Assembly (NCBI RefSeq): GCF_000820005.1 | Contig: NZ_CDBL01000073.1 | Coordinates: 204,152 to 268,151 of the forward strand | Direction: 5' to 3' | Source of the DNA: Aeromonas piscicola | Lineage (GTDB): Bacteria; Pseudomonadota; Gammaproteobacteria; Enterobacterales; Aeromonadaceae | DNA length: 64,000 nt | In this document: in pieces, positions 7,822 through 16,484 of the stretch | How the letters are laid out: every line of letters begins with the position of its first letter | Numbering within the stretch: the first letter of the stretch is position 1 | Made by a program: the position numbers and the translations under genes | Notes under the pieces: generated by a model | Seen by the model: the letters and a program-made list of their open reading frames with translations, nothing else | Told to the model about the DNA's origin: nothing | Databases searched by the model: none

Positions 7822-8279
7822 ATCAGCGAGACCCCCGCTCTGTGCTTGCCCTTGATGCTGCGCACTAGTTGCTGACTCTCGGCCAGCAGGTGGGCGCGTT
7901 GGTCTGGCGAACGCTCTACCTGGTTGTTGGCGGTCGCCCGCTCGGTGACGCTGGCGAACTCGGGTAGCAGCGCGGACTTGGCGCGCGCAAAGACAGCGGC
8001 CAGATACTGCTCGGTCAGGGCATTGCTGCCCCCTTCCAGGCTGGGCCCGGGTACCTCGGCGGCGGTGGTGTAGCCCTTGCCCAGCAGCGTGGCCTGATGG
8101 CTTTCGAGCTGCAGGTTGATTTCAGAGACTGCGGCCAGCAGGGCGGCGCCGGTGGTCTGGGTATCTAGATCGGCAGGCACGGCACGGCGGCGCTCAAAAT
8201 CGGCGACGGCCACATCCGGCCAGAACCCGTCATTGCGGATAGTGGCGGCGCTGTAGTCGATGTCCTTGCCTGCAAACAT
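7818..8279 (-). CDS. Phage head completion/stabilisation protein (gpL-like)
   Basis: A 153-residue protein starting MFAGKDIDYSAATIRNDGFWPDV, a recognisable P2 gpL-type start. The middle is helical (LAAVSEINLQLESH) and the end is SIKGKHRAGVSLI. gpL is a head completion protein, added after DNA packaging to prepare the head for tail joining. A longer frame upstream is open but lacks coding character. The ATG at 8279 follows a GAGG ribosome site. About 130 bases before it hold no gene. Confidence 0.85.
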   Translation of the reverse strand: MFAGKDIDYSAATIRNDGFWPDVAVADFERRRAVPADLDTQTTGAALLAAVSEINLQLESHQATLLGKGYTTAAEVPGPSLEGGSNALTEQYLAAVFARAKSALLPEFASVTERATANNQVERSPDQRAHLLAESQQLVRSIKGKHRAGVSLI

Positions 8280-8409
8280 GGCTTGCCTCGCTGGTTGGTT
8301 GAAATGGGGCACCCCTGTAGCCACGCAATTGCCGCAAGGCTCGCCAGAGGCTGCCCATGGCATTCGCGCCGGGGTGCGGTGGCGCGGAGAGTCTTATTGC
8401 TCCGGCTTT

Positions 8410-9135
8410 TTATTCCGGATTAAGCGCCCGCAGGCGCATGGCAATCTTTTGGCGCAAGGTGCCGACGCCCACCTTGCCGTGCAGCTTGTCGGCCTGGGCC
8501 AGCCAGTGATCGGCTTGCTCCAGGGTGGCGCTGTCACCCACGGCGCTGGGGCGGGGCTGGCCGTCGTGGTCACGTAGCAGCAGGCAACCGGCCGCCTTGA
8601 ACCACTTGGCGGTCAACCGCTCGTTGAGGCGCCAGTCATTGCGCACCTTGTCGAACACCCGGGAGAACCAGGGCTCGACGGCATGACCTTCGGCCGACTG
8701 CTTCTCTGCCCACTCCAGCACGGTGTCGGCCACGAAGTGGGCCCAGTCACGCTTGATGTTGTTCGGGGTGCGCTGTCCCTGGGCAATGGCGAGCTCCGCC
8801 CAGGCAATGCCTGTGTCGAAATCCCCGACATCAAAGGCCCAGATGATGAGGCGCTGAAACAGCTCGTTCTGGTAGGGCTGGCCGGACTCACTGACGGCGG
8901 CCAGATAGCGCTCCACATAGGGGCGGTACTTGGGCATCAGCTCATCGCGTTTCATGTTCACCCGGTCCCCGATACGGGCCAGCTTGCGCAGCCGGACGAT
9001 GTCCTGTTCCAGGGCAATCAACTGCAGGTGCAGGCTGTCCGCCACCGCACCGGTGGCCATGCCAGAGCTGGCGGTTTGCTGCGCCCCCTGCATGGCTTGC
9101 ACGCGCTGTTTGTGACGTTGACCGGGTGAGCTCAT
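8410..9135 (-). CDS. Phage terminase small subunit (gpM-like)
   Basis: A 241-residue protein (MSSPGQRHKQRVQAMQ...) matching P2 gpM: a basic N-terminus, central YRPYVERYLA and LIIWAFDVGDFDTGIAWAELAI helices, and a C-terminal GTLRQKIAMRLRALNPE. In P2, gpM works with gpP in cutting cos and packaging DNA. It lies between capsid and head completion genes, the normal O-N-M-L order. Confidence 0.88.
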   Translation of the reverse strand: MSSPGQRHKQRVQAMQGAQQTASSGMATGAVADSLHLQLIALEQDIVRLRKLARIGDRVNMKRDELMPKYRPYVERYLAAVSESGQPYQNELFQRLIIWAFDVGDFDTGIAWAELAIAQGQRTPNNIKRDWAHFVADTVLEWAEKQSAEGHAVEPWFSRVFDKVRNDWRLNERLTAKWFKAAGCLLLRDHDGQPRPSAVGDSATLEQADHWLAQADKLHGKVGVGTLRQKIAMRLRALNPE

Positions 9136-9138
9136 GAC

Positions 9139-10191
9139 TTAGGCCTCGGGTACTGCCGGCGCGGCGCCGATCTCGATGTCGGCCTCTTCAAAGCCGCCAT
9201 AGGCCAGGTGCTCGCCCAGGGCATAGCCTTCCATGCGCCAGTACTGGTTATCGAAGCACTTGCGATCCTGGTTATCCTCGGCCTTGCGGTTGCGCGTGCC
9301 GCGCTGGGTGTAGCAGTGCAGGTTGTCCAGGGTGGTGACCACCATCCGCTTGCCCGGGAAGAAGGGCGGGATGTAGGCCTTGCGCCCAGCAATTGACTCG
9401 GCCAGCTTTTGGGCGGCGATCTGCTCGCTCGGCTTGGTGGCTTCGCTGTAGAGCTTGGCTTGGGCCGCCGCCACCAGTTCGGTACCGACCAGCACTACCA
9501 AGCGCGGGTCTTGGCGGAACAGGGGATCGATGGTGGTGTTGATAAGATCGGAGGCCATCTCGTCCAGGGTCTTGTAATCGCCCTTGCCGTCCGGGTCGAA
9601 GTGGATCTTCTTGCCGGCCCCGGCCTTGATGATCTGGCTGCCGCCGTTCCACTCGCGGGCGATCTGATGCCAACCCTTGTTGACGTCTTCACCCAGCGGA
9701 TGAGCCTCGGGGTCGGTCGTCTCTTCGGCAGATACGCCGTTCCAGCCGACCCGCAGGATGTCGAGGGCGAATGCGGTGTTGATGAACTCACCGACCAGGC
9801 GGATGAACTCGCCCTCGCTGCCAGCGTTGGCCCAGACGCACAGGGTCGCCCAGTCGAGCGAGGCACACGAATCGGTCTCGGTCAGCTCGTAGGTGTTGCC
9901 ATCCACGCCGACCTTGCCGTTGAAGCGGCCATTTTTCTTGCGGCCGGTGAACAGCTTGCCGATGCCGACTTGCACCACCTGGCCCTTGATCTGATCCACA
10001 TCCATGCAGGTGATGAGGTTCAGGAACTCGACCGAGGCGAGCAGGCCCGCGCGCAGGCCGGTTTCCACCGGGCCACTGATGACGCTGAACTGTTTGTCCA
10101 GCACGTTAACGGGGATGCCATAGGTCTTGGCCAGGGCAGCGCTGTATTTTTCGAGGCGCTGACGGGCCTGGACGGTTAGGGTCTGACTCAC
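9139..10191 (-). CDS. Phage major capsid protein (gpN-like)
   Basis: A 350-residue protein matching P2 gpN: it begins SQTLTVQARQRLEKYSAAL, has FLNLITCMDVDQIKGQ and the GRKKNGRF loop, and the C-terminal RMVVTTLDNLHCYTQRGTRNR is characteristic. It has the HK97 capsid fold by family. P2 gpN is trimmed at its N-terminus by the gpO protease; a similar trim within the first 30 residues is likely but not shown. It lies nine bases downstream of the scaffold gene. Confidence 0.93.
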   Translation of the reverse strand: MSQTLTVQARQRLEKYSAALAKTYGIPVNVLDKQFSVISGPVETGLRAGLLASVEFLNLITCMDVDQIKGQVVQVGIGKLFTGRKKNGRFNGKVGVDGNTYELTETDSCASLDWATLCVWANAGSEGEFIRLVGEFINTAFALDILRVGWNGVSAEETTDPEAHPLGEDVNKGWHQIAREWNGGSQIIKAGAGKKIHFDPDGKGDYKTLDEMASDLINTTIDPLFRQDPRLVVLVGTELVAAAQAKLYSEATKPSEQIAAQKLAESIAGRKAYIPPFFPGKRMVVTTLDNLHCYTQRGTRNRKAEDNQDRKCFDNQYWRMEGYALGEHLAYGGFEEADIEIGAAPAVPEA

Positions 10192-10200
10192 GGTCGCTCC

Positions 10201-11043
10201 TTAATATGCGGTGGGGGTATCGTCACCGCCGAGCGCGCCCGGGCGTTGGCCCGGCACTTCAACGGAGAACTGGTCGATCTTGGCGGTCAGTTCACTGAGC
10301 TGGGTTTGCAGCTGGTTGAACTGCTCGGTGGTGACGCCGGGCTTGTCTTCTTTTACCGGGTCGATGACCGGTGCCGGTTCGGCCTCCGGTTTGGTTTCCA
10401 GCTTGGCGCTGAAGGCATCGATCTTGGTGCCAAGGCCTGTCAGGGCCCCCAGCATCTGATCGAACTGTTCTGGTTTCATTTCCTCATCCTCGGATTGGCT
10501 GGGGGTGGGTTGTGGTTCGTGCTCGCCATGGCTGGACAGCAGGCTGAACAGCTTTGAGAGCAGGCTGTCGGGCTTCTCGTGCTTGGGCAGCTTGAACATG
10601 GAGAGATCCAGCGGTTCGCTGGTGCCGATGGTTTGGCCCTTGCTGCTCTTGCTGAACTTGAGATGGGTGGTGCCGGTGCTGGCGGGCTGGTCGGTGACGC
10701 CCAGGCCAATCAAGTAGGTTCGGCCCAGATCGGCGAACTGCTCGAACGGTTCGATGGAGCAGAACTGGTACTGGCCGCTTTGGTTCCAGTAAACGAGGTC
10801 CCGGTTGGGACAGAGGACGGCGAACAGTTTGAGCTTGCCGTCTACCTCTTCGGTCTTGAGGGCCTGCACGGTGCCATAGCTGGACCAGCGATCATGCTCC
10901 GGCCAGATGACGGCGGTGTAATAGGTCGGGTCGTAGGTCTCGGCCATGTCGACCAGCCATTCGCGGGTGATGTCTCGGCCGTCCACCGCTTTGCCTTCGG
11001 TGGCGATACAGACCCAGCCAGTTCTCAAGGTTGATTCGTTCAT
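10201..11043 (-). CDS. Phage capsid scaffolding protein with serine protease (gpO-like)
   Basis: A 280-residue protein starting MNESTLRTGWVCIATEG. The N-terminal half resembles the P2 gpO protease, with candidate triad residues in VDGRDITREW (Asp), IWPEHDRW (His) and FCSIEP (Ser). The C-terminal half is an acidic, helical, coiled-coil scaffold (EQFDQMLGALTGLGTKID...). It templates procapsid assembly and cleaves capsid proteins and itself. ATG 11043 has a GGAG site nine bases upstream; an in-frame TTG at 11055 is less likely. It diverges from the terminase gene. Confidence 0.88.
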   Translation of the reverse strand: MNESTLRTGWVCIATEGKAVDGRDITREWLVDMAETYDPTYYTAVIWPEHDRWSSYGTVQALKTEEVDGKLKLFAVLCPNRDLVYWNQSGQYQFCSIEPFEQFADLGRTYLIGLGVTDQPASTGTTHLKFSKSSKGQTIGTSEPLDLSMFKLPKHEKPDSLLSKLFSLLSSHGEHEPQPTPSQSEDEEMKPEQFDQMLGALTGLGTKIDAFSAKLETKPEAEPAPVIDPVKEDKPGVTTEQFNQLQTQLSELTAKIDQFSVEVPGQRPGALGGDDTPTAY

Positions 11044-11116
11044 GCCTGCTCCCAATAAGATGCGGGCTCAGGCTATCGGGTCGGCGAGGGGGTTTCATCC
11101 GGTTGTGTTCGGGGGG

Positions 11117-11142
11117 ATTCGGATCCAGCGGGATATCCGAAT
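11117..11142. promoter_or_regulatory. Inverted repeat in the divergent late promoter region (ATTCGGAT N10 ATCCGAAT)
   Basis: Perfect 8-base arms separated by ten bases sit near the midpoint between the divergent scaffold (start 11043) and terminase (start 11221) genes. P2-family Ogr/Delta activators bind a dyad centred near -55 of late promoters. A centre at about 11129.5 would put start sites about 31-36 bases before each start codon, so one dyad could serve both directions. The repeat is seen directly; its use by Ogr is inferred, and it does not match the P2 TGT-N12-ACA box. Confidence 0.45.
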
Positions 11143-11220
11143 TGCTCAGAACATCAGTGGGATAAGTGGGGATAGTGGGCTGGCTATGATGGCGCCATCA
11201 TTCATATCGATGGAGGCGCC

Positions 11221-13041
11221 GTGGCGTATCCCGAAGAGATCCGCAATGCCGCGCGGGGACTCTACCTTAAGCGATGGACCCCCCAGGAGATCAAGGACGA
11301 ACTGGGGCTCAACTCCTGCCGAATCGTCTACTACTGGGCCGAAAAGCTCGGCTGGCGGGAGCTGCTCACTGATGAGGCGGTAGAGGATGCCATCGCCCGC
11401 CGGGTCAATGTGCTGCTGGACCGCGAGAAGAAAACCCCGGGCGAGCAGGACGAGCTGGACCGGCTCATCGGCCACCATGTCAGCCTCAAAGAGAAGGCGC
11501 TCAAGTGGGCAGAACGGCAGCAGGCACTCACCGCTCGCCGCGAGAGTGGCGATGAACCCGCCACTGAGCGGCCGCGCCGTGGCCGAGGCGCCCAGGATGG
11601 CGGCAGCAGCAAGGGCAAAGGCGGCAAGAAGGGCAAGAACCAGATCGGCCACCTGACAGAGGCCGACTTTAGCGAGTGGCTGGGTACCCTGTTTGGCTAT
11701 CAGCTGCGCTGCCGGGAGGCCAAGAACGACCCGGCCTTGCCGCGTACCCGTAATATCCTCAAGTCACGCCAGATCGGCATGACCTACTACTTTGCCGGCG
11801 AGGCGCTGGAAGATGCCATTTTGACCGGCGGCAACCAGATCTTCCTGTCCGCCACCCGGGCCCAGGCGGAGGTGTTTCGCTCCTATATCTGCAAGATTGC
11901 CCAGACCTTCCTGGGGGTCACCTTGACCGGCAACCCCATCGTCTTGTCGAACGGCGCCGAGCTTATCTTTTGCTCCACCAACTCCAACAGCGCCCAGTCT
12001 CGCTCCGGTAACGTCTACATCGATGAGTATTTCTGGATCCCCAACTTCGAGCGGCTCTCCGATGTCTCCAGCGCCATGGCCACCCAGAGCCACTGGCGTA
12101 AAACCTATTTCTCCACGCCATCGAGTAAGGTGCACGAAGCGTACCGGTTCTGGACCGGGGATCGCTGGAAGGGTACTCGCCCAAGTCGGCAGGCTGTTGA
12201 CTTCCCTAGTGAAGATGACCTGCGCGACGGGGGGCGCATCTGTCCCGATCGGCAGTGGCGCTACGTCATCACCATCGAGGATGCCATACGCCTCGGCTGC
12301 AACCTCATCGACATCGAGGAGCTCAAAGACGAGTACCCGGAGGAGGTGTTCGAGCGCCTGTATCTGTGCCGGTTTATCGACGATGCCCTGTCGGTGTTCA
12401 AGTTCCAGGACATGGAGCGGGCAGGGGTGGACCCGACCCGCTGGGAGGACTACAAGCCCGGGCGTCCCGACCCGTTTGGCCGGCGGGAGGTGTGGCTGGG
12501 CTACGACCCGAGCCGCACCCGCGACAACGCCACCCTAGTGGTGGTCGCCCCGCCTACCGCCGCCGGCGAGCGGTTCCGGGTGCTGGAAAAGCACTACTGG
12601 CGCGGGCTCAACTTCCAGTACCAGGCGCAGGAGATTGAGCGCATCGCCAAGAAGTTTCGGGTCACGTATCTCGGGGTCGATGTCTCCGGCATCGGCGCCG
12701 GGGTGTTTGACCTGTTAAAACCCGTGTTCAAAGGGGTGTGCCACCCCATCAACTACAGCATCGAGAGCAAGTCGCAGCTGGTACTCAAAATGATCGACGT
12801 GGTGGAAGCCAACCGCATCGAGTGGGACAGCTCGGATCGGGATATACCGCTGGCGTTCCTCGCCATCAAGCGCAGCACTACCGGCGGCGGCCAGATGACG
12901 TTTCGGGCTGCCCGCGACAACGTGACCGGCCATGCCGACGTGTTTTTTGCCATCGCCCACGCCGTGGCCAACGAGCCACTCGATACAAACCGCAAACGAA
13001 AATCCAGCTGGGTCACCAGCCAGGAGAGAAAGGCAGCATGA
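11221..13041 (+). CDS. Phage terminase large (ATPase) subunit (gpP-like)
   Basis: A 606-residue protein starting at GTG after GGAGG. The N-terminus has a helix-turn-helix (TPQEIKDELGLNSCRIVYYW), and a basic linker follows. The ATPase core has a KSRQIGMTYYF Walker-A-like loop and NVYIDEYFWI as Walker B. The C-terminal RNase H-like nuclease has EVWLGYDPSRTRDNATLVVV and YLGVDVSGIG as acidic catalytic strands. It cuts concatemers or circles at cos and drives packaging. It overlaps the portal gene by four bases. Confidence 0.95.
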   Translation: MAYPEEIRNAARGLYLKRWTPQEIKDELGLNSCRIVYYWAEKLGWRELLTDEAVEDAIARRVNVLLDREKKTPGEQDELDRLIGHHVSLKEKALKWAERQQALTARRESGDEPATERPRRGRGAQDGGSSKGKGGKKGKNQIGHLTEADFSEWLGTLFGYQLRCREAKNDPALPRTRNILKSRQIGMTYYFAGEALEDAILTGGNQIFLSATRAQAEVFRSYICKIAQTFLGVTLTGNPIVLSNGAELIFCSTNSNSAQSRSGNVYIDEYFWIPNFERLSDVSSAMATQSHWRKTYFSTPSSKVHEAYRFWTGDRWKGTRPSRQAVDFPSEDDLRDGGRICPDRQWRYVITIEDAIRLGCNLIDIEELKDEYPEEVFERLYLCRFIDDALSVFKFQDMERAGVDPTRWEDYKPGRPDPFGRREVWLGYDPSRTRDNATLVVVAPPTAAGERFRVLEKHYWRGLNFQYQAQEIERIAKKFRVTYLGVDVSGIGAGVFDLLKPVFKGVCHPINYSIESKSQLVLKMIDVVEANRIEWDSSDRDIPLAFLAIKRSTTGGGQMTFRAARDNVTGHADVFFAIAHAVANEPLDTNRKRKSSWVTSQERKAA

Positions 13042-14054
13042 CCAAACGACAGCAAGCACCGGCCAAGGCGGCCACCCCTTCCACTCGCCCCTCCGTGGTG
13101 TTCAGCATGCCGGAAGAGATAGACCCCACCGCCTGGATGACGGATTACACCGGAGTGTTCTACAACCCCTACGGCGAGTATTACCAGCCGCCCATCGAGC
13201 GCAAGGGGTTGGCCAAGGTGGCCCGGGCCAACGCCCACCACGGGGCCATTCTGATGGCGCGGCGCAACATGGTGGCGGGGCGCTTTACCAACCAGCGCGC
13301 CACCATCACGGCGTTCGTGCACAACTATCTGCAGTTCGGGGATGCAGGACTGCTTAAAATTCGTAACGGCTTTGGCCAGGTGGTGGGGCTGCACCCGCTA
13401 TCGAGCGTATACCTGCGCCGGCGTGAGGATGGCTGCTTTGTTTACCTGCAGCAGCAGGGCAAGCCGAACCTGATTTACCGGCCGGAGGATGTGATTTGGC
13501 TAGCTCAGTACGACCCCGAGCAGCAGGTCTATGGCATGCCCGATTACCTGGGCGGCCTGCAGTCGGCCCTGCTCAACCAGGATGCCACCCTGTTTCGGCG
13601 CAAATACTTCCTCAACGGCGCCCACATGGGATTCATCTTCTACGCCACCGACCCGAACATGGACGATGACACCGAACAGGAGATGAAGGACAAGATTGCC
13701 AACAGCAAGGGGGTGGGGAACTTCCGCTCCATGTTCGTCAACATCCCGGATGGCAAGCCCGACGGCATAAAGCTTATTCCGGTGGGGGACATCGCCACCA
13801 AGGATGAGTTTGCTGCCATCAAGGGGATCACCGCCCAGGACGTACTGACCAGCCACCGCTTTCCGGCCGCGCTGGCCGGTATCATCCCGACCAATGGCGG
13901 GGGAGGGCTTGGGGATCCCGAGAAGTACGATGCCACCTATGCGAGGAACGAGGTGCTGCCACTGTGCGAGCTTATCCAGGATGCCATTAACAGTGCGGGA
14001 CTCCCTCGCTCCCTCTGGGTCGATTTTCGGGAGAATATCGGTTCGGCTGTATAA
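13038..14054 (+). CDS. Phage portal protein (gpQ-like)
   Basis: A 338-residue protein matching P2 gpQ: WMTDYTGVFYNPYGEYYQPP near the start, the central GHHG-like ARANAHHGAI region, VIWLAQYDPEQQVYGMPDYLGG, and a C-terminal FPAALAGIIP...GGGLGDPEKY. The dodecameric portal is the vertex for packaging and tail attachment. Its ATG overlaps the terminase stop (ATGA). Its own stop is 58 bases upstream of the Ogr gene. Confidence 0.95.
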   Translation: MTKRQQAPAKAATPSTRPSVVFSMPEEIDPTAWMTDYTGVFYNPYGEYYQPPIERKGLAKVARANAHHGAILMARRNMVAGRFTNQRATITAFVHNYLQFGDAGLLKIRNGFGQVVGLHPLSSVYLRRREDGCFVYLQQQGKPNLIYRPEDVIWLAQYDPEQQVYGMPDYLGGLQSALLNQDATLFRRKYFLNGAHMGFIFYATDPNMDDDTEQEMKDKIANSKGVGNFRSMFVNIPDGKPDGIKLIPVGDIATKDEFAAIKGITAQDVLTSHRFPAALAGIIPTNGGGGLGDPEKYDATYARNEVLPLCELIQDAINSAGLPRSLWVDFRENIGSAV

Positions 14055-14112
14055 ACAAACAGTGTTTGCTGTGGCAAGATAGGCTGTTGATTTGGATAGA
14101 AAAGGGGGCGTA

Positions 14113-14364
14113 ATGCGGGTTTATTGCAAAGTGTGTGGCCAGCGGGGCCGCATTACCAAGACCAACCGACTGAGCGACGATGTCTCGGATCTCTACTGTC
14201 AGTGCACCGATGCGGAGTGTGGCCATAGCTGGGTGGCCACTTTGTCATTCGCCCACACCCTAAGCCCCTCGGCCAAGACCACGAACCAGCTGGTGCTGAG
14301 CTTGATGGGGTCGCTGACGCCAGAGGGGCGGCAGTTGGTACAGAAAGGACTGGGGGCGCAATAG
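14113..14364 (+). CDS. ogr: Ogr/Delta-like zinc-finger activator of late genes
   Basis: An 83-residue protein beginning MRVYCKVCGQRG, with the Ogr/Delta zinc site formed by CKVCG near the start and CTDAECGHSW about 25 residues later. It should activate the late promoters of the structural operons. Here it follows the portal gene, whereas in P2 ogr sits after gene D. ATG 14113 has a GGGGG site; an in-frame TTG at 14092 is less likely. Its TAG stop falls inside the loop of the terminator that follows. Confidence 0.9.
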   Translation: MRVYCKVCGQRGRITKTNRLSDDVSDLYCQCTDAECGHSWVATLSFAHTLSPSAKTTNQLVLSLMGSLTPEGRQLVQKGLGAQ

Positions 14365-14382
14365 CGCCCCCAGTTGTTATTC
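14349..14382 (+). terminator. Rho-independent-type terminator after ogr
   Basis: ACTGGGGGCG pairs perfectly with CGCCCCCAGT around a six-base loop, followed by a T-rich run (TGTTATT). The ogr stop codon lies in the loop. It would stop rightward transcription before the leftward cargo genes. Confidence 0.75.
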
Positions 14383-14476
14383 TCAATCTACTTGAAACTG
14401 TCATACATTGTTCATATGCACTTATCGTGAGATAATGCTTGGCAGTCGGTGTTCCGCTATGAAAATGATTAGAATC

Positions 14477-15178
14477 TCAGCTAAGTAAGTCTGCGAACTC
14501 GCTCTCGAAATCATCCTTTTTGGTTTTAGGCAAAACCCAAGCAGCTAAGTTTGGATTCCAGCTTGCCCAAGCTTTAAGATCCGAGCGTATTGGCTTCGTA
14601 TCTCCCTTGATGAGATAGCTATTCTTGTATTCCTCAAGATATATCTTTCCTTTGAATGAGGTTGTGGTTGTTTCTTTTTCTATTGGAATAGGTGCAACGT
14701 CGTTTAGCGGCGCATCTTGGAATGGCTTTAGTCTAGTCATTTGCATCTTAATTTGCATACAAGCCGGATTAAGGGCCGCCATCCAGTTTCCATCAGTACG
14801 AGCACCTTCATATCTACCTGGGGTAACTCCGGCTAGATCACTAGGGAGTCGAAGGTCTGCCGCATTGTCTGGTATAAGAAAGAAGGATCTCTCTGATCCA
14901 AGACGACCGATGAAAAGCCCTAGTTCAAATAATACGTTGTCACGTACAACTTGGTTGGTATTTCCTCTCATTACGGTAATGTCATCTGGCGAGAATACGA
15001 AGATGCCAAAATCTGAATCGCGCAGTATACGAATCAAATCGGAGAGTGTGGAGTTAGAAAGCTGGAATACGCCATCTTTCCAAACTGTGCATTCAGCATC
15101 GTATGACAGGTTTGCATGGATTGCGTCTGCAATGTGCACACCTTCTCTTGAAGAGCCAATAAATACTTTTGGTTTCAT
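14477..15178 (-). CDS. TIR-like nucleotide-binding effector (PF10137 type) with C-terminal extension
   Basis: A 233-residue protein. Residues 1-150 match the bacterial TIR-like 'predicted nucleotide-binding' family: MKPKVFIGSSREG, DFGIFVFSPDD, then RDNVLFELGLFIGRLG with the likely catalytic Glu at about 85, as in NAD-cleaving TIR effectors of anti-phage systems. Residues about 174-233 form a separate small domain with a GDTKPIRSDLKAW...WVLPK pattern, which I cannot name. It is AT-rich beside GC-rich phage genes and stands alone, leftward, in the cargo position between ogr and gene A. A defence or superinfection-exclusion role is inferred; no cyclase or sensor partner is adjacent. Confidence 0.83.
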   Translation of the reverse strand: MKPKVFIGSSREGVHIADAIHANLSYDAECTVWKDGVFQLSNSTLSDLIRILRDSDFGIFVFSPDDITVMRGNTNQVVRDNVLFELGLFIGRLGSERSFFLIPDNAADLRLPSDLAGVTPGRYEGARTDGNWMAALNPACMQIKMQMTRLKPFQDAPLNDVAPIPIEKETTTTSFKGKIYLEEYKNSYLIKGDTKPIRSDLKAWASWNPNLAAWVLPKTKKDDFESEFADLLS

Positions 15179-16112
15179 AGGTCCTTACCATTTGGATGAA
15201 AAAATTAATAGTGATTTGATGAAGAACGGTATCAATCCATAAATCTAGCCTTACGCATAAGCCAGCATCATTCTCGTGATAAAAAATGGAAATAATTTTA
15301 TAATCATCATATTACTAACCAGTGTGAGCTGTCTATAAATATTCTTTTGAACCCCCATATTATGGTGCTAGCACCTGCAACGCTGCAAAAACAAAGCTGG
15401 GCGCGGCAATGGAAGGAGCTACCAAGCTTTGTTTTCGAAAACAAACCGGGATTGTGATCGAGGTTACACGTATCACATGGTTTAGCTGGCCAAGATGTAG
15501 GCCGGCGTAATAAGGGATAAGGGAAAGGAGACGGCTTTCTGGTGGTCATTCTAACAGGCCCTGAGCGGTATTTACTGAAAGTTATTTTGTGACGACTCCT
15601 ACATGTTAATGTGGCGTTGATCCGCCACAACCTGGTGTTGTGCTGGCTTGTAGGTGTAGTTAAGCCATTCGGTAGCGTCTGAGTTGGCGCGCTCAGTCGG
15701 GCTACCCGATACGATCTAAAGGAGGCGGTCTTTGATGGCGCACCGGAGGGTGCCGCTCTGGTCGATAGTCACAGAGATGAGCTCTTCCTCGATATGATGG
15801 CGGCCCATTGGTCGACCATCCGCTGAGTGCACCGGAACAGTGGGGGGCTAAGGCTTAATACGGTTCGGTTCTTTGGCTGCGATGGCTGGAAGGGCGCGGG
15901 TGACGGTTGCGCATAATGGTGCAGGCCAAGGTCTGCTGTTTGCTCTTGAGCATCCCCACCCACTGGTTGTTCTCCTTGGTTGGCCAGCGCTGCTGGAGTA
16001 TACCGGTCGCCTACTTATCCAGGCGGCGGTACTCTTTGCGGCTCAACGTGTATACGTTATGTTTTCCCTGTTTAATTGCTCCCTAAAACCTTTGTTACAA
16101 CTATGCCTAAAG
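15179..16112. other. Gene-poor interval of the prophage cargo region; expected cos location
   Basis: 934 bases without an intact gene, unusual in a compact phage. The left half (to about 15.6 kb) is AT-rich with no convincing coding frame. The right half is GC-richer and contains decayed coding frames (see separate entry). In P2 the cohesive-end site lies between the tin/old cargo end and portal gene Q, which by synteny points to this interval. I could not identify a cos core by eye. Confidence 0.4.
15667..16047. pseudogene. Decayed coding fragments, unknown family
   Basis: On the plus strand a frame reads VGALSRATRYDLKEAVFDG...ELFLDMMAAHWSTIR up to a TGA at about 15826; it has no start, and a stop interrupts it upstream. 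On the minus strand a frame from about 16047 reads TLSRKEYRRLDK, an amber codon, then ATGILQQRWPTKENNQWVGM...CTIMRNRHP to about 15858. Both have protein-like composition and GC content like core phage genes, and both are broken. I do not recognise either. They may be left by earlier cargo turnover. Confidence 0.35.
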
Positions 16113-16484
16113 TTATCTATCGGAGTACTTAATTGCATTTCCGAAAGAGACTTGTATAGGGTATTTTTCTTCATTCAATAGCAGTTTTTTATTTGCTGCA
16201 TCAAAGAGATCAACATTTACAACATCTGATATTCTCAGGAGATAGAGGAATATGTCCGCGAGCTCCTCTTCTACTTTTATATGTTGCTTTTCACTTAAGT
16301 TTTCACTTTCCTTTTCCGTCAACCATTGAAAAACTTCTACTAACTCACTAGCTTCCACTGATAAAGCCATAGATAGATTTTTAGCATTGTGGAATTTATT
16401 CCAATCTCTTTTTGTTGCAAACTGCCTCAACTGTTCCTTAAGAAATTCATGGCTCTGTTCGCTTTGGTTGTTAGTTTTTGACAT
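16113..16484 (-). CDS. MazG-like nucleotide pyrophosphohydrolase
   Basis: A 123-residue all-helical protein with the metal-binding ExxE...ExxD signature of the MazG/RS21-C6 superfamily: E44 and E47 in VEASELVEVF, and E74 and D77 in EEELADIFLYLL. The N-terminal LRQFATKRDWNKFHNAKNL is typical of dCTPase/RS21-C6-like members. Such enzymes hydrolyse (d)NTPs, often modified or non-canonical ones, to the monophosphate. Its start overlaps the end of the HNH gene by 14 bases, so the two are probably translated as a unit. Substrate is unknown. Confidence 0.85.
   Translation of the reverse strand: MSKTNNQSEQSHEFLKEQLRQFATKRDWNKFHNAKNLSMALSVEASELVEVFQWLTEKESENLSEKQHIKVEEELADIFLYLLRISDVVNVDLFDAANKKLLLNEEKYPIQVSFGNAIKYSDR

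Noticed and set aside
15307-15630. A 107-codon minus-strand frame in the gene-poor interval
   Set aside because: No ribosome site, unusual composition, no domain-like pattern; not supported as a gene.
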